This document shows, piece by piece, positions 8,167-15,844 of a stretch of DNA of 29,119 nucleotides. Both the position numbers and the translations under genes were made by a program. Position 1 is the stretch's first letter. Each line of letters starts with the position of its first letter. A model generated the notes under the pieces. The model was given only the letters and a program-made list of their open reading frames with translations, did not search any database and was not told the DNA's origin. The stretch spans positions 1 through 29,119 of the forward strand of contig CAMCMW010000001.1 of NCBI GenBank assembly GCA_945876155.1. The letters run 5' to 3'. This DNA is from an uncultured Ruminococcus sp. (GTDB lineage Bacteria; Bacillota; Clostridia; Oscillospirales; Ruminococcaceae).

Positions 8167-8310
8167 AGCCTCTGGCTGAAAATTCACCCCTTACGGAGCG
8201 CTTCTAAGGCAAGGAATTTCGCCGTCTGCGGACGGCGACCAAGGGCTTTGCCCTTTGGAAACCCACAGCCTTTGAAAAGGCTGGCGAAACTTTTATCTCG
8301 CCGTTCGGCG
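8162..8310. repeat. Intergenic array of GC-rich hairpins
   Basis: This gene-free stretch holds five closely packed inverted repeats. They are TTTTCAGCC/GGCTGAAAA (8162-8182), GCCGTC/GACGGC (8221-8236), CCAAGGG/CCCTTTGG (8239-8258), CAGCCTTT/AAAGGCTG (8266-8283) and CGCCG/CGGCG (8299-8310). It looks like a dispersed intergenic repeat of the kind common in Ruminococcaceae, but no second copy lies in this window. Confidence 0.6.
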
Positions 8311-8340
8311 GGCATAAGTTGACTCTTTAGACAAACAGAA

Positions 8341-8363
8341 ACCGGTATGTTTCAGCATACCGG
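8341..8363 (-). terminator. Terminator of the EAL-domain gene
   Basis: CCGGTATG/CATACCGG (8341-8363) forms a stem just after the minus-strand stop codon. On the minus strand the tail reads TTTCTGTTTG, moderately U-rich. Confidence 0.6.
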
Positions 8364-8371
8364 CTTGTTGT

Positions 8372-11104
8372 TTAATTATTTATCTGTGAAACTATCTTAT
8401 TGCCGTTTTTGACAACAGTTCCCATAGGCGAACCTATATCCATAGTCTTTTCGCCGTTAAGCTTGATGTTGATATCATTGTCATTGAGAGTGACCGTTCC
8501 GCCGCCCATGTAATCGCCGATACCCGTAGCATTAACGCCTCCGGCAGCAAGCATGATAACAGAATTTTCGGCATGAGTTTCCATTGCTCCGCCGTTTGTT
8601 CCGATACAGGAGGCGTGTTTTGCACCGAAGTTTATATCAATACTTCCCTCTCTGATATCTATCATGCCAGTTCCGTTTTCGAGTACGCCCATTCCAAGGA
8701 CATTGCTGCCCGAACCGGTAATTTTAACCTTACCCTTTGAAACAATGGACGCTGAATTTCTGATACTTCCGATAGAAACATTGTCAATACTGGAATTTTC
8801 TATCTCAACCAGACATTTTTCACCTATCTCAATTATAGCATTTCCCTCGGCATTTCCCACTGACACACAGGATTTTCCGCTGTTAGCCACACTTATATTG
8901 CCGGCTGCAAGATTGATTTTACTCTCCGCCGGGTTACAGCCGCCGCCTATACCGACGGTGCTGATACCGTTTACATCAATTATCAGCTTTCCGGTCATGT
9001 CAACAGTTATATTGCCGTAAGCGCTGTATATGTCCGCACCAATTGCGTAAGGACTGTCCTCGTCAGCGATAATTTTCAGCGTACCAGCGCCTTTAACTGT
9101 AAGCTTTGCAGTTTCCGGAACGTAAATTCCGTTACCCTCAAACTCGTTTTCACCGTTGACTATCAGCGTGAGAGAAGAGTTTTCACCAAGAGAAATCGCC
9201 GGGCTTTCCTTTCTGCGTGTTATATGCACATTTTCAATGGTCATAACGCATTCTGTGCCGCTGTCAATGGAAATACCCATGCCGGAGACACAGCCCTCTC
9301 CGTTGATGCTGACGCTGCTGCGGCGCACAAGTATTTCGCTGTAAATATTGCTGTCAACGGTTTCAAGCCTTACACTATCCATATCCTCAGAAACATAAAG
9401 CGACTGGGAAACATTGCCTATCTGCGCATTGACATTTATAATCTCGTCCTTGACTTCTCTGGAAATCTCATAGAGTATAAACGGTTTAGGACGTGAGGTG
9501 TAGTACCCCTGAATCAGGTCTACGCCGAGGCTTATAGCTGTTGCGAGCTCAGACGAGGTTTCAATTCCCTCAGCAAGGCTCTTTATACCGTTTTCCTGTG
9601 CAAAACCGGTTACAGCCGCCACAAGCTGCTGTTTCTTGGTATCCCTGTCGATATCCGTTATAAGGGAACGGTCGATTTTGATATATTCCGGGTTGTATCT
9701 TATGAGATTGGCAGTATTTGAATAGCCGGTACCGTAATCGTCAAAAGCTATCTTCAGACCGGTCTTTTCCCTCCTGAGGTTAAGCTTTTCAAGGAAATCG
9801 TCCGACAAATCAGCCTGTTCCGTTATTTCAACTACTACCTTATCCATAAGCTCACCGTAAAGGTCGTAAAGCTCGGTAAAATCAGCGTCACACAGCATAT
9901 GGTCAGGAATACTGTTTATGAAAAGCTTTTTATCCTGAAACATTTCAATGTTTTCACTGAGTATTTTCATAACATTGAAAAATGTTTTCTTTTCGATATC
10001 ATAAGTCCTCTTCTGCTTTTTGGCAATTTCAAGCATCTGGAATGGATTGAGATACTTGTTGCCTGTAGTCCTCATAAGCGCCTCATAACCGTAAACTGCT
10101 CCGGTTTTAGCGTCAACTATTGGCTGTAAATGGTATTCAAACAGATTGTCGTCAATTATCTTGCAGAAAATCTGTGCGTCTGTGTAGAACTCCCGTTCCT
10201 TTTCGTAGGTTTTTCTTTCAAACCGCTTTATCATACCGGTAGTATTTTCCAGTATCTCATAAAGAGCAAAGCCGGAATAGTTCACAAGCTTGTTGAAATC
10301 GGCAGAGTCCTCCGGGTACATACAGTAACCGCAGTTAAGGGACAGCCTTTCGTCGCTGCCCGGTATCAGTGCCTCACCGAAATCATCAGTGACCTTTGCC
10401 TCGTGTACCGCATCTGCTATCTGCTTTATCAGTTCAACAGATTCCTGCTCGGTTTTATTTTTAAAGAAAACAAGAAATTCGTAATAAGGGGTTGAACCTA
10501 TAACCACGTCCTCTGAAATAAAATGAGAGACCGTTCTTGAAACGCAGGAAATACACCTTTTGCTGTTGTCTATCCCCAGAATTTTATTCATCTGGTTTAT
10601 ACCGTTTATGTGGAACGTTGCAAGACAGCCCTGACTTATTTCCTTTGTTTCGGAAAGTATTCTCAGTTCTTCCAGAAACGCCTCACGGTTGTTGAGCTTT
10701 GTGACGGAATTAAGTATACTGAAAGACTCAGAAAAGGATATCTCCTGCATCATAGAGGTCATGTCCTTTACAAATCCCAGCCACTGCCCGTTCTTTTCTA
10801 TCATGCTCAGCTTTACCCAGAAACACTCGTTTCCGCTGCGGTAATTATAGATATGGCGCTTGTTATAAACTGGTTCAAGAGTTATTTTTTTCAGGATATC
10901 AAAAAAATCGTTTTCGGACAGAGAACCGTCCTCAGATTTTTTGGTAAGTCTCAGTATCCTGTATGTATTGTCATCAAAGTATGCGGTTTTCCTGGCAGAA
11001 AGGTATTTGAACGCACCGGTATCCGGAAAAACACTTTCAAATATCTGCCATTCCTCGCTTATTTTACTGTAATTATCAGGTCTTGAAAAATCAAATATCC
11101 CCAT
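8372..11104 (-). CDS. PAS - degenerate GGDEF - EAL protein with C-terminal beta-solenoid
   Basis: This 910-residue protein has four parts. Residues 15-120 look like a PAS sensor. Residues 128-300 form a GGDEF-type domain whose signature is lost (GSTPYYEF at 203-210), so it should not make cyclic di-GMP. Residues 306-550 form an EAL phosphodiesterase domain with the expected active-site residues: EALMR at 341-345, Asn397, EITE at 426-429, DDYGTG at 455-460, Lys476, Glu512 and Gln532. It is therefore likely to hydrolyse cyclic di-GMP. Residues of about 575-905 are short Gly/Ile/Val/Asn-rich repeats (for example VGIGGG and LTVKGAGTLKI) resembling secreted beta-helix, carbohydrate-binding-type proteins. 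No signal peptide or membrane helix is seen, so this part should be cytoplasmic, which is odd. GAGGT precedes the ATG by nine bases. A consensus promoter lies upstream. Confidence 0.9.
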   Translation of the reverse strand: MGIFDFSRPDNYSKISEEWQIFESVFPDTGAFKYLSARKTAYFDDNTYRILRLTKKSEDGSLSENDFFDILKKITLEPVYNKRHIYNYRSGNECFWVKLSMIEKNGQWLGFVKDMTSMMQEISFSESFSILNSVTKLNNREAFLEELRILSETKEISQGCLATFHINGINQMNKILGIDNSKRCISCVSRTVSHFISEDVVIGSTPYYEFLVFFKNKTEQESVELIKQIADAVHEAKVTDDFGEALIPGSDERLSLNCGYCMYPEDSADFNKLVNYSGFALYEILENTTGMIKRFERKTYEKEREFYTDAQIFCKIIDDNLFEYHLQPIVDAKTGAVYGYEALMRTTGNKYLNPFQMLEIAKKQKRTYDIEKKTFFNVMKILSENIEMFQDKKLFINSIPDHMLCDADFTELYDLYGELMDKVVVEITEQADLSDDFLEKLNLRREKTGLKIAFDDYGTGYSNTANLIRYNPEYIKIDRSLITDIDRDTKKQQLVAAVTGFAQENGIKSLAEGIETSSELATAISLGVDLIQGYYTSRPKPFILYEISREVKDEIINVNAQIGNVSQSLYVSEDMDSVRLETVDSNIYSEILVRRSSVSINGEGCVSGMGISIDSGTECVMTIENVHITRRKESPAISLGENSSLTLIVNGENEFEGNGIYVPETAKLTVKGAGTLKIIADEDSPYAIGADIYSAYGNITVDMTGKLIIDVNGISTVGIGGGCNPAESKINLAAGNISVANSGKSCVSVGNAEGNAIIEIGEKCLVEIENSSIDNVSIGSIRNSASIVSKGKVKITGSGSNVLGMGVLENGTGMIDIREGSIDINFGAKHASCIGTNGGAMETHAENSVIMLAAGGVNATGIGDYMGGGTVTLNDNDINIKLNGEKTMDIGSPMGTVVKNGNKIVSQINN

Positions 11105-11191
11105 TTATCTTTTACCTCATTTTCTGTGGAAAAAACATCTTTATCATCACAAAATTTAAAATTTTAATTTTTGTAACACTCTCTTTATTTA

Positions 11192-11220
11192 ATTATAACT
11201 AATATTTCCTTTTATGTCAA
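11192..11220 (-). promoter_or_regulatory. Consensus sigma-A promoter of the EAL gene
   Basis: On the minus strand TTGACA (11215-11220), exactly 17 bp, then TATAAT (11192-11197). The predicted start near 11185 gives a leader of about 80 nt before the ATG. Confidence 0.85.
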
Positions 11221-11290
11221 TATCATTGAAAAATTATATTTTATGGCAAACAAAAACCAGCAAATTGTGACAATTTTTGCTATTGAATAA

Positions 11291-11317
11291 AAAATGCCCC
11301 CGAAACCGGGAGCATTT
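11291..11317 (-). terminator. Terminator of the CopZ-like gene
   Basis: AAATGC-CCCG and CGGG-GCATTT form a stem with one mismatch. On the minus strand the stem is followed by TTTTTTATT. Confidence 0.85.
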
Positions 11318-11336
11318 AAGCTGGTCAAAGTCTGTA

Positions 11337-11552
11337 TTACTCACCGTGAAGGTCAACTATTTTCTCAACCTCAAAGCCTTCATCAGCAAGTTTTTCAATA
11401 ATCTCGTCGTCCTCTGCATCAATTTCTGCATTGGCATAACCAGCAAGGAAATCAACTGTTATATCCACTCCGCCAAGCTCTTCAAGTGCTGATTTTACAG
11501 CGCCTGCGCAATGCTCACAGCTCATTCCCTCAATATCAATGTGTTTTCTCAT
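11337..11552 (-). CDS. CopZ-like heavy-metal-associated (HMA) protein
   Basis: This 71-residue single HMA domain has the metal-binding GMSCEHC motif (Cys12 and Cys15), and its length fits the beta-alpha-beta-beta-alpha-beta fold of copper chaperones. Such proteins carry Cu(I) to P-type ATPases or sense it. The C-terminal half is unusually acidic (AEIDAEDDEIIEKLADE). GAGGG lies eight bases before the ATG. No copper ATPase or CsoR gene is near. It lies downstream of galE on the same strand, separated by a structured repeat, so it may be read from the gal operon or from a promoter in that repeat. The metal is inferred. Confidence 0.85.
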   Translation of the reverse strand: MRKHIDIEGMSCEHCAGAVKSALEELGGVDITVDFLAGYANAEIDAEDDEIIEKLADEGFEVEKIVDLHGE

Positions 11553-11571
11553 ATTTTATACCCTCATATTT

Positions 11572-11706
11572 TATTGCTCCACCAATTAAACCGTGCCAAA
11601 TTGGCGGAGCAAAATTTTTATTTAAAGTGCCATTTTGCTCGCCGCTAAAGCGGCAACCGCAAAATATGGCAAATAGATTTCAGCAAGCTTTACTTGCCTC
11701 ATCTAT
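11572..11706 (-). repeat. Structured intergenic repeat, copy A
   Basis: This 135-bp element is the reverse complement of a closely similar one at 20101-20234. Read on the minus strand it predicts three hairpins. The first is TAGAT...ATCTA enclosing GCAAG/CTTGC. The second is TGCCA...TTTTGC/GCAAAATGGCA enclosing GCCGC/GCGGC. The third is a long ATTGCTCC...CCAATT/AATTGG..GGAGCAAT stem. It lies between galE and the CopZ-like gene. It may act as an RNA element or be a mobile hairpin repeat; there is no open frame inside. Confidence 0.75.
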
Positions 11707-11719
11707 ATTTTATCCGAAA

Positions 11720-12730
11720 TTACAGTCCTTCCGGATTCTTAACCGTGAAATTCCAGCTGTCACGGCACATATCGTCCAGGTCAAGCTCTGCCTCCCAGCC
11801 AAAAAGCTTTTTAGCCAGTGAAGTATCAGCGTATGACGTTGCAATATCTCCGGCACGCCTTGCGGTTATCTCAACCGGAATTTCCTTTCCGCACGCCTTT
11901 TCATACGCCTTTACAACGTCCAGTACACTTGAACCTTTACCTGTACCCAGATTTACCGGCGTAAAGCCCTTATGCTCCAGCGCATATTTCAGCGCTGAAA
12001 TGTGTCCCTTTGCAAGGTCAACAACGTGGATATAGTCCCTGACCCCTGTTCCGTCCGGAGTGTCGAAGTCGTTTCCGAAAACCCTCAGTTTTTCAAGTCT
12101 TCCCGACGCAACCTGCGCAATGTACGGTACAAGGTTGTTGGGTATTCCGTTGGGGTCCTCCCCTATCAGACCGCTTTTATGTGCGCCGATAGGATTGAAA
12201 TACCTCAGCGCCGCAACGCTCCATTCACTGTCAGGAACAGTCAAATCCTTCAGCATCTGCTCAATCATTACCTTTGTATAGCCGTAAGGGTTGGTAGCAG
12301 ATGTTGGCATATCCTCCGTATACGGCGCTTTGTTGTCCACGCCGTAAACGGTAGCCGAGGACGAAAATACTATAGTTTTACAGCCGTATCTGTTCATGAC
12401 CCTGAGAAGATTTATTGTTCCGGATATATTGTTGTGGTAGTACTCCAGCGGCTTTTCAACAGATTCACCAACAGCTTTCAGTCCGGCAAAATGAATGACA
12501 GCTGATATCTCATTTTTCTCGAAAATCTCAGCCATTGAGTCCAGGTCAAGCATATCAGTCCTGTAAAACTTCACCTTTTTGCCTGTTATCTGTTCGATTC
12601 TGTGAACGCTTTCTTCCTTGGAATTGCAGAGATTGTCCATAACCACAACCTCATAACCCGATTCCAGAAGCTCCACGCAGGTATGGCTACCAATAAATCC
12701 TGCGCCTCCCGTCACTAAAATTTTACACAT
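11720..12730 (-). CDS. galE: UDP-glucose 4-epimerase GalE
   Basis: This 336-residue short-chain dehydrogenase-type epimerase interconverts UDP-glucose and UDP-galactose in the Leloir pathway and supplies UDP-galactose for surface polymers. The NAD-binding GGAGFIGSH is at 8-16. SSSATVYG (123-130) supplies the catalytic Ser, and the YxxxK pair is Tyr149/Lys153 in NPYGYTK. Full-length features such as ALRYFNPIGAH and VRDYIHVVDLA are present. Its start overlaps the end of galK by eight bases, so the two are translated as one galK-galE unit. AGGAGG precedes the ATG inside the galK end. No galT lies in the window. Confidence 0.96.
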   Translation of the reverse strand: MCKILVTGGAGFIGSHTCVELLESGYEVVVMDNLCNSKEESVHRIEQITGKKVKFYRTDMLDLDSMAEIFEKNEISAVIHFAGLKAVGESVEKPLEYYHNNISGTINLLRVMNRYGCKTIVFSSSATVYGVDNKAPYTEDMPTSATNPYGYTKVMIEQMLKDLTVPDSEWSVAALRYFNPIGAHKSGLIGEDPNGIPNNLVPYIAQVASGRLEKLRVFGNDFDTPDGTGVRDYIHVVDLAKGHISALKYALEHKGFTPVNLGTGKGSSVLDVVKAYEKACGKEIPVEITARRAGDIATSYADTSLAKKLFGWEAELDLDDMCRDSWNFTVKNPEGL

Positions 12731-14072
12731 AGTTTCCTCCTATTTCAGCACAGCCTCTGTGCCGTATTTTTACAATATGACATTTTCCGCTGCCCAACAG
12801 CTTTTCCGTCTCCTTTTTAAAGTCAGCAAGCATATCATCGGGTACAAACGCTTGAACAGTACCGCCGAATCCTCCCCCATGCACACGGAAAGCACCCCTG
12901 TCACCCAGAAGATGGTCACAGTAAGCAAGTGCAACAGAAAGCGGCTGACTGGTTTTCTGGTCTGCTGTGTAGACATTCTGCAAGTACATGAAAGATGATT
13001 TTCCCGACTTGTTAATCTCACTGAGAAATTCATTCATCTTTTTTTTCTGGAGAAATCTTGCACATCTTACTGCTCGTTTGTCCTCTTCAAAGAAGTGCCA
13101 TGCCCTCAGAGCAGCACGGTCGCCGCAGCGCTTTCTTACATCGCCGAGGTACGCCAGAAATTCTTCCTCGTCCACCCTTGACAGCACCGTTTTCCCAAAG
13201 AAATTCGCAACCGAAACCATCTCCCTTGGAATATAATTATATTCAGAAATTTCGATTTCATCCTTACTGCCTGCCTCAAGAATACACAGTGAATAACCCG
13301 ATTTTTCAAAATCAAAATCAACTTTAGTCACAAATGGCATATCAAGGTCGTAAAAATCAATCCACAAAACGCCGCCCATTGCAGAGGTAAGCTGGTCCAT
13401 AAGTCCACAGGGCTTTTTGTAGTAATAATTCTCGGCAAATTTACCAATCTCAGCCATACCCTGGAGAGAAATACAGCCGTCAGCGTAAAGACTGTTCATT
13501 ATACTTGCAAGCAGAATCTCAAAGGCTCCCGACGACGAAAGCCCCACACCGCTGATTATATCTGAGGTTGTATAGCAGTCAAAACCACTCAGCTTAATTC
13601 CCATCAGGTAAAAACGTGCCGCAATGCCCCTTATGAGTGCTATGGACTTGTGTTCCTCAGATTGATAGGGGTCAAGGTCGGCTATGACAAAGTTTCCCAG
13701 AGGAGAATATTCCTGCGGATCGCTTTTGACCGTGACCGACACAGCTATTTCGTCCATAGGAAAACCTTTGGATTTAACACGAATCACACCGTCATTATTA
13801 GGCGATACAATACCAATAATATCCATTCCGACGCCGGCAGAAAGAACGTTTCCCAGCTGATGGTCAGTGTGGTTGCCGCATATTTCAGTCCTTGCCGGCG
13901 CAGAATAAATGCTTACACACCGGTCAGTACCAAATTCATTTTCAAATTCATTGAGCGCCCTGATAAATCTCTGCCGCTGATATGGCAGAGCTGATGCTCC
14001 GTAAATCGGCTCAAGCTCTTCGTCATAAGCCCCGGAGCCAATATCTCTCAGAACGTCATTTATGTTTCTCAT
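12723..14072 (-). CDS. galK: Galactokinase GalK
   Basis: This GHMP-family kinase is 449 residues from the chosen start and phosphorylates galactose to galactose-1-phosphate. It shows the substrate motif PARTEICGNHTDHQLG (59-74), a variant of the usual GRVNLIGEHTDY. The ATP-binding GVGLSSSGAFE is at 175-185 and the C-terminal VHGGGFGGTVQAF. The open frame runs further upstream to 14171, but a TTGAAA-N17-TATACT promoter at 14100-14128 lies inside that extension. The ATG at 14072 is the first with a suitable GAGGG site, so it is preferred over 14093. It overlaps galE and diverges from the TtcA-like gene. A related sugar kinase, such as GalNAc kinase, is a less likely alternative. Confidence 0.9.
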   Translation of the reverse strand: MRNINDVLRDIGSGAYDEELEPIYGASALPYQRQRFIRALNEFENEFGTDRCVSIYSAPARTEICGNHTDHQLGNVLSAGVGMDIIGIVSPNNDGVIRVKSKGFPMDEIAVSVTVKSDPQEYSPLGNFVIADLDPYQSEEHKSIALIRGIAARFYLMGIKLSGFDCYTTSDIISGVGLSSSGAFEILLASIMNSLYADGCISLQGMAEIGKFAENYYYKKPCGLMDQLTSAMGGVLWIDFYDLDMPFVTKVDFDFEKSGYSLCILEAGSKDEIEISEYNYIPREMVSVANFFGKTVLSRVDEEEFLAYLGDVRKRCGDRAALRAWHFFEEDKRAVRCARFLQKKKMNEFLSEINKSGKSSFMYLQNVYTADQKTSQPLSVALAYCDHLLGDRGAFRVHGGGFGGTVQAFVPDDMLADFKKETEKLLGSGKCHIVKIRHRGCAEIGGNYV

Positions 14073-14099
14073 TTTTTCAACCCTCGCTTCCATATATTT

Positions 14100-14128
14100 A
14101 GTATATAATAAATTGATATTTTTTTCAA
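14100..14128 (-). promoter_or_regulatory. Promoter of galK-galE
   Basis: On the minus strand TTGAAA (14123-14128), 17 bp, TATACT (14100-14105). Its -35 box lies only six bases from the -35 box of the divergent promoter. Confidence 0.8.
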
Positions 14129-14134
14129 GTGCAA

Positions 14135-14163
14135 TTGAAAAATTCCTCGAAATATTGTATAAT
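14135..14163 (+). promoter_or_regulatory. Promoter of the TtcA-like gene
   Basis: TTGAAA (14135-14140), 17 bp, TATAAT (14158-14163), ending about 26 bp before the ATG at 14190. Confidence 0.85.
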
Positions 14164-14189
14164 ATATACATATTGTACAGGAGGATATT

Positions 14190-14936
14190 ATGCAGAAAAT
14201 TTTAGGTTACATGAGAAAAGCTATTCAGGAATTTGACCTTATTTCCGACGGTGATTCCGTTGCGGTGGGTATTTCCGGGGGAAAGGACAGTCTTGTTCTG
14301 CTGAAAGGTCTTGCACTTCTTCAGCGTTTTATCGGCATTGATTACAAAATAGTGGGCATTACCCTTGATCCGCAGTTTAACGGTGTTCCGGGTGACTACT
14401 CTTCGGTTGTCAAAATGTGCAGGGAACTCGGTATTGAATACCACATTATTTCAACCCATATCGGTGAAATTGTTTTTGATGTCAGAAAAGAGGCTCACCC
14501 TTGCAGTCTGTGTGCCAGAATGAGGAGGGGTGCGCTCCATGACGCCGCAAAGGAGTATGGCTGCAACAAAATTGCCCTTGGTCATCATTACAATGACGCT
14601 GTTGAAACTTTTATCATGAATTTGTTCACCGAGGGAAGAATCGGCTGTTTTTCCCCGAAAAGTTATCTTTCACGCAAGGACCTTACCCTTATCAGACCCC
14701 TTGTTTTCGCTCCGGAAAAGGAAATCAGAAAGGCGGCACTGAAAAACAATCTGAATGTTGTCAAATCCAAATGTCCGGCAGACGGTCACACAAACCGTGA
14801 AAAAACCAAAAACTTTATTCTTCAGATGGAACGTGAGGACAATGGGTTTACCGACCGTCTTTTTGGTGCAATGAGGCGTGCAAACATTGACGGCTGGGGC
14901 GGTGTAAATTATGTCCCGAAAGAAAAAAAAGACTAA
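14190..14936 (+). CDS. TtcA-family PP-loop tRNA thiolation-type protein
   Basis: This 248-residue N-type ATP pyrophosphatase has the PP-loop SGGKDS at 29-34. The paired cysteines CSLC (105-108) and a later Cys195 in KCPADGHTNREKTKNF match the TtcA/TtuA group, which uses an iron-sulfur cluster to add sulfur to tRNA (2-thiocytidine at position 32 for TtcA). GHHYNDAVETFIMNLF near 131-146 is also typical. The length is slightly below that of Escherichia coli TtcA. AGGAGGATATT precedes the ATG. It is monocistronic: its own promoter lies upstream and a strong terminator follows. The exact tRNA target in this lineage is not known. Confidence 0.88.
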   Translation: MQKILGYMRKAIQEFDLISDGDSVAVGISGGKDSLVLLKGLALLQRFIGIDYKIVGITLDPQFNGVPGDYSSVVKMCRELGIEYHIISTHIGEIVFDVRKEAHPCSLCARMRRGALHDAAKEYGCNKIALGHHYNDAVETFIMNLFTEGRIGCFSPKSYLSRKDLTLIRPLVFAPEKEIRKAALKNNLNVVKSKCPADGHTNREKTKNFILQMEREDNGFTDRLFGAMRRANIDGWGGVNYVPKEKKD

Positions 14937-14943
14937 ATATGCC

Positions 14944-14980
14944 AAAAAGGATACCATTAATACAACGGTATCCTTTTTAT
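14944..14980. terminator. Bidirectional terminator after the TtcA-like gene
   Basis: AAAAAGGATACC (14944-14955) pairs perfectly with GGTATCCTTTTT (14967-14978). A-rich and T-rich arms make it work in either direction. Confidence 0.85.
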
Positions 14981-14991
14981 TAACCGGAAAT

Positions 14992-15019
14992 AAAAAAACT
15001 CCCCTTGAAAGAAGGGGAG
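14992..15019 (-). terminator. Terminator of the scaffoldin cluster
   Basis: CTCCCCTT (14999-15006) pairs with AAGGGGAG (15012-15019). On the minus strand seven T residues follow (14992-14998). Confidence 0.9.
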
Positions 15020-15051
15020 AATTTTATGAAAAATTAACGACTAATTAAGAA

Positions 15052-15741
15052 TTAGTGCTTCTTCTTCAGAACAACTGCTGTTGCACCAGCTGTTACGAGA
15101 CCAGCAACTGCTACTGCTACGCCTGCTGTACCTGTCTTAGGTGAACCTGTTGCAGCTGGCTTAGCTGTTGTTGCAGGAGCTGCAGTTGTAACTACAGGAG
15201 CTGCTGTTTCAGCCTCTGTAGCTGGCTCTGTCTCTGGCTCTGTCTCTGGCTCTGGCTCTGTAGCCTCTGTTGGGTTAACTACAGTGATTGTACCGCCGAT
15301 TGCATCAGGGTTTTCAACGAATTCGCCATTGTTGTCGAGCTGATCAACTGCGAGAGTGATGTCATATACTGTGCCATCTTCAGCGTCAGCTGGGATAACA
15401 AATGACATTGATGTGAAGTCTGTTGAAAGACCTGCAGGAGCAACGAATGTTGCAGCTACTGTAGCTGTGCCGTCACCGTTAGATGCAGCGTCCTGAGCAG
15501 CCATGTTGCCTGGAAGTGCCTGTGAAACTTCGAGAGCCTCTGGGTATGTTACAGAAACTACACAACCCATTGAGCTGCTGATGTCAACTAATGAGATAGG
15601 CATTGTAACTGTGTCACCAGCTGCGCCTTCAACTGAAGCGATCTGGATACCTGCTGCACTAGCAGAAAGCATTGATGCTGCACCAAGTACAGTCATAGAA
15701 GCCAGTACTGCGATTGTTCTTGAAAATACATTCTTCTTCAT
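15052..15741 (-). CDS. scaE: Cell-wall-anchored single-cohesin protein, ScaE-like
   Basis: This 229-residue exported protein has a signal peptide (1-30, ending SASAA) and one cohesin module (about 31-156). An acidic Glu/Pro/Thr repeat linker follows (about 158-180), then an Ala/Thr/Pro linker. The C-terminal sorting signal has SPKTG at 200-204, a hydrophobic stretch (about 206-225) and the basic tail KKKH. In R. flavefaciens ScaE uses its cohesin to hold X-dockerins of ScaB and CttA on the cell surface. The position as last gene of the cluster matches. The sorting motif has Ser where canonical LPXTG has Leu. The leader before the ATG shares AGAAAGGAAAAAT with the scaffoldin gene upstream. The name rests on architecture and order, not on a database match. 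Confidence 0.8.
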   Translation of the reverse strand: MKKNVFSRTIAVLASMTVLGAASMLSASAAGIQIASVEGAAGDTVTMPISLVDISSSMGCVVSVTYPEALEVSQALPGNMAAQDAASNGDGTATVAATFVAPAGLSTDFTSMSFVIPADAEDGTVYDITLAVDQLDNNGEFVENPDAIGGTITVVNPTEATEPEPETEPETEPATEAETAAPVVTTAAPATTAKPAATGSPKTGTAGVAVAVAGLVTAGATAVVLKKKH

Positions 15742-15780
15742 TTTAAATTTTTCCTTTCTTTTCTATATTTGTTAAGCACA

Positions 15781-15799
15781 AGCCGGATTTGTTCCGGCT
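15781..15799 (-). promoter_or_regulatory. Intercistronic hairpin before the ScaE-like gene
   Basis: AGCCGGA (15781-15787) and TCCGGCT (15793-15799) form a perfect seven-base stem with a five-base loop in the 103-bp gap between scaffoldin and ScaE-like gene. No U-run follows on the minus strand (it reads TGTGCTTAAC), so it is better read as an mRNA processing or stability element than as a terminator. Confidence 0.55.
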
Positions 15800-15844
15800 C
15801 ATGCAAAAACAAACTAAGTTAATTTATGATTGAAGACCTTTGAA

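Noticed and set aside
9899..11086. Several plus-strand open frames opposite the EAL gene (76, 121 and 158 codons)
   Set aside because: They are antisense to conserved EAL and GGDEF domains and show no domain pattern or ribosome binding sites.
14073..14171. N-terminal extension of galactokinase
   Set aside because: It spans the galK promoter; the ATG at 14072 has the only suitable ribosome binding site.
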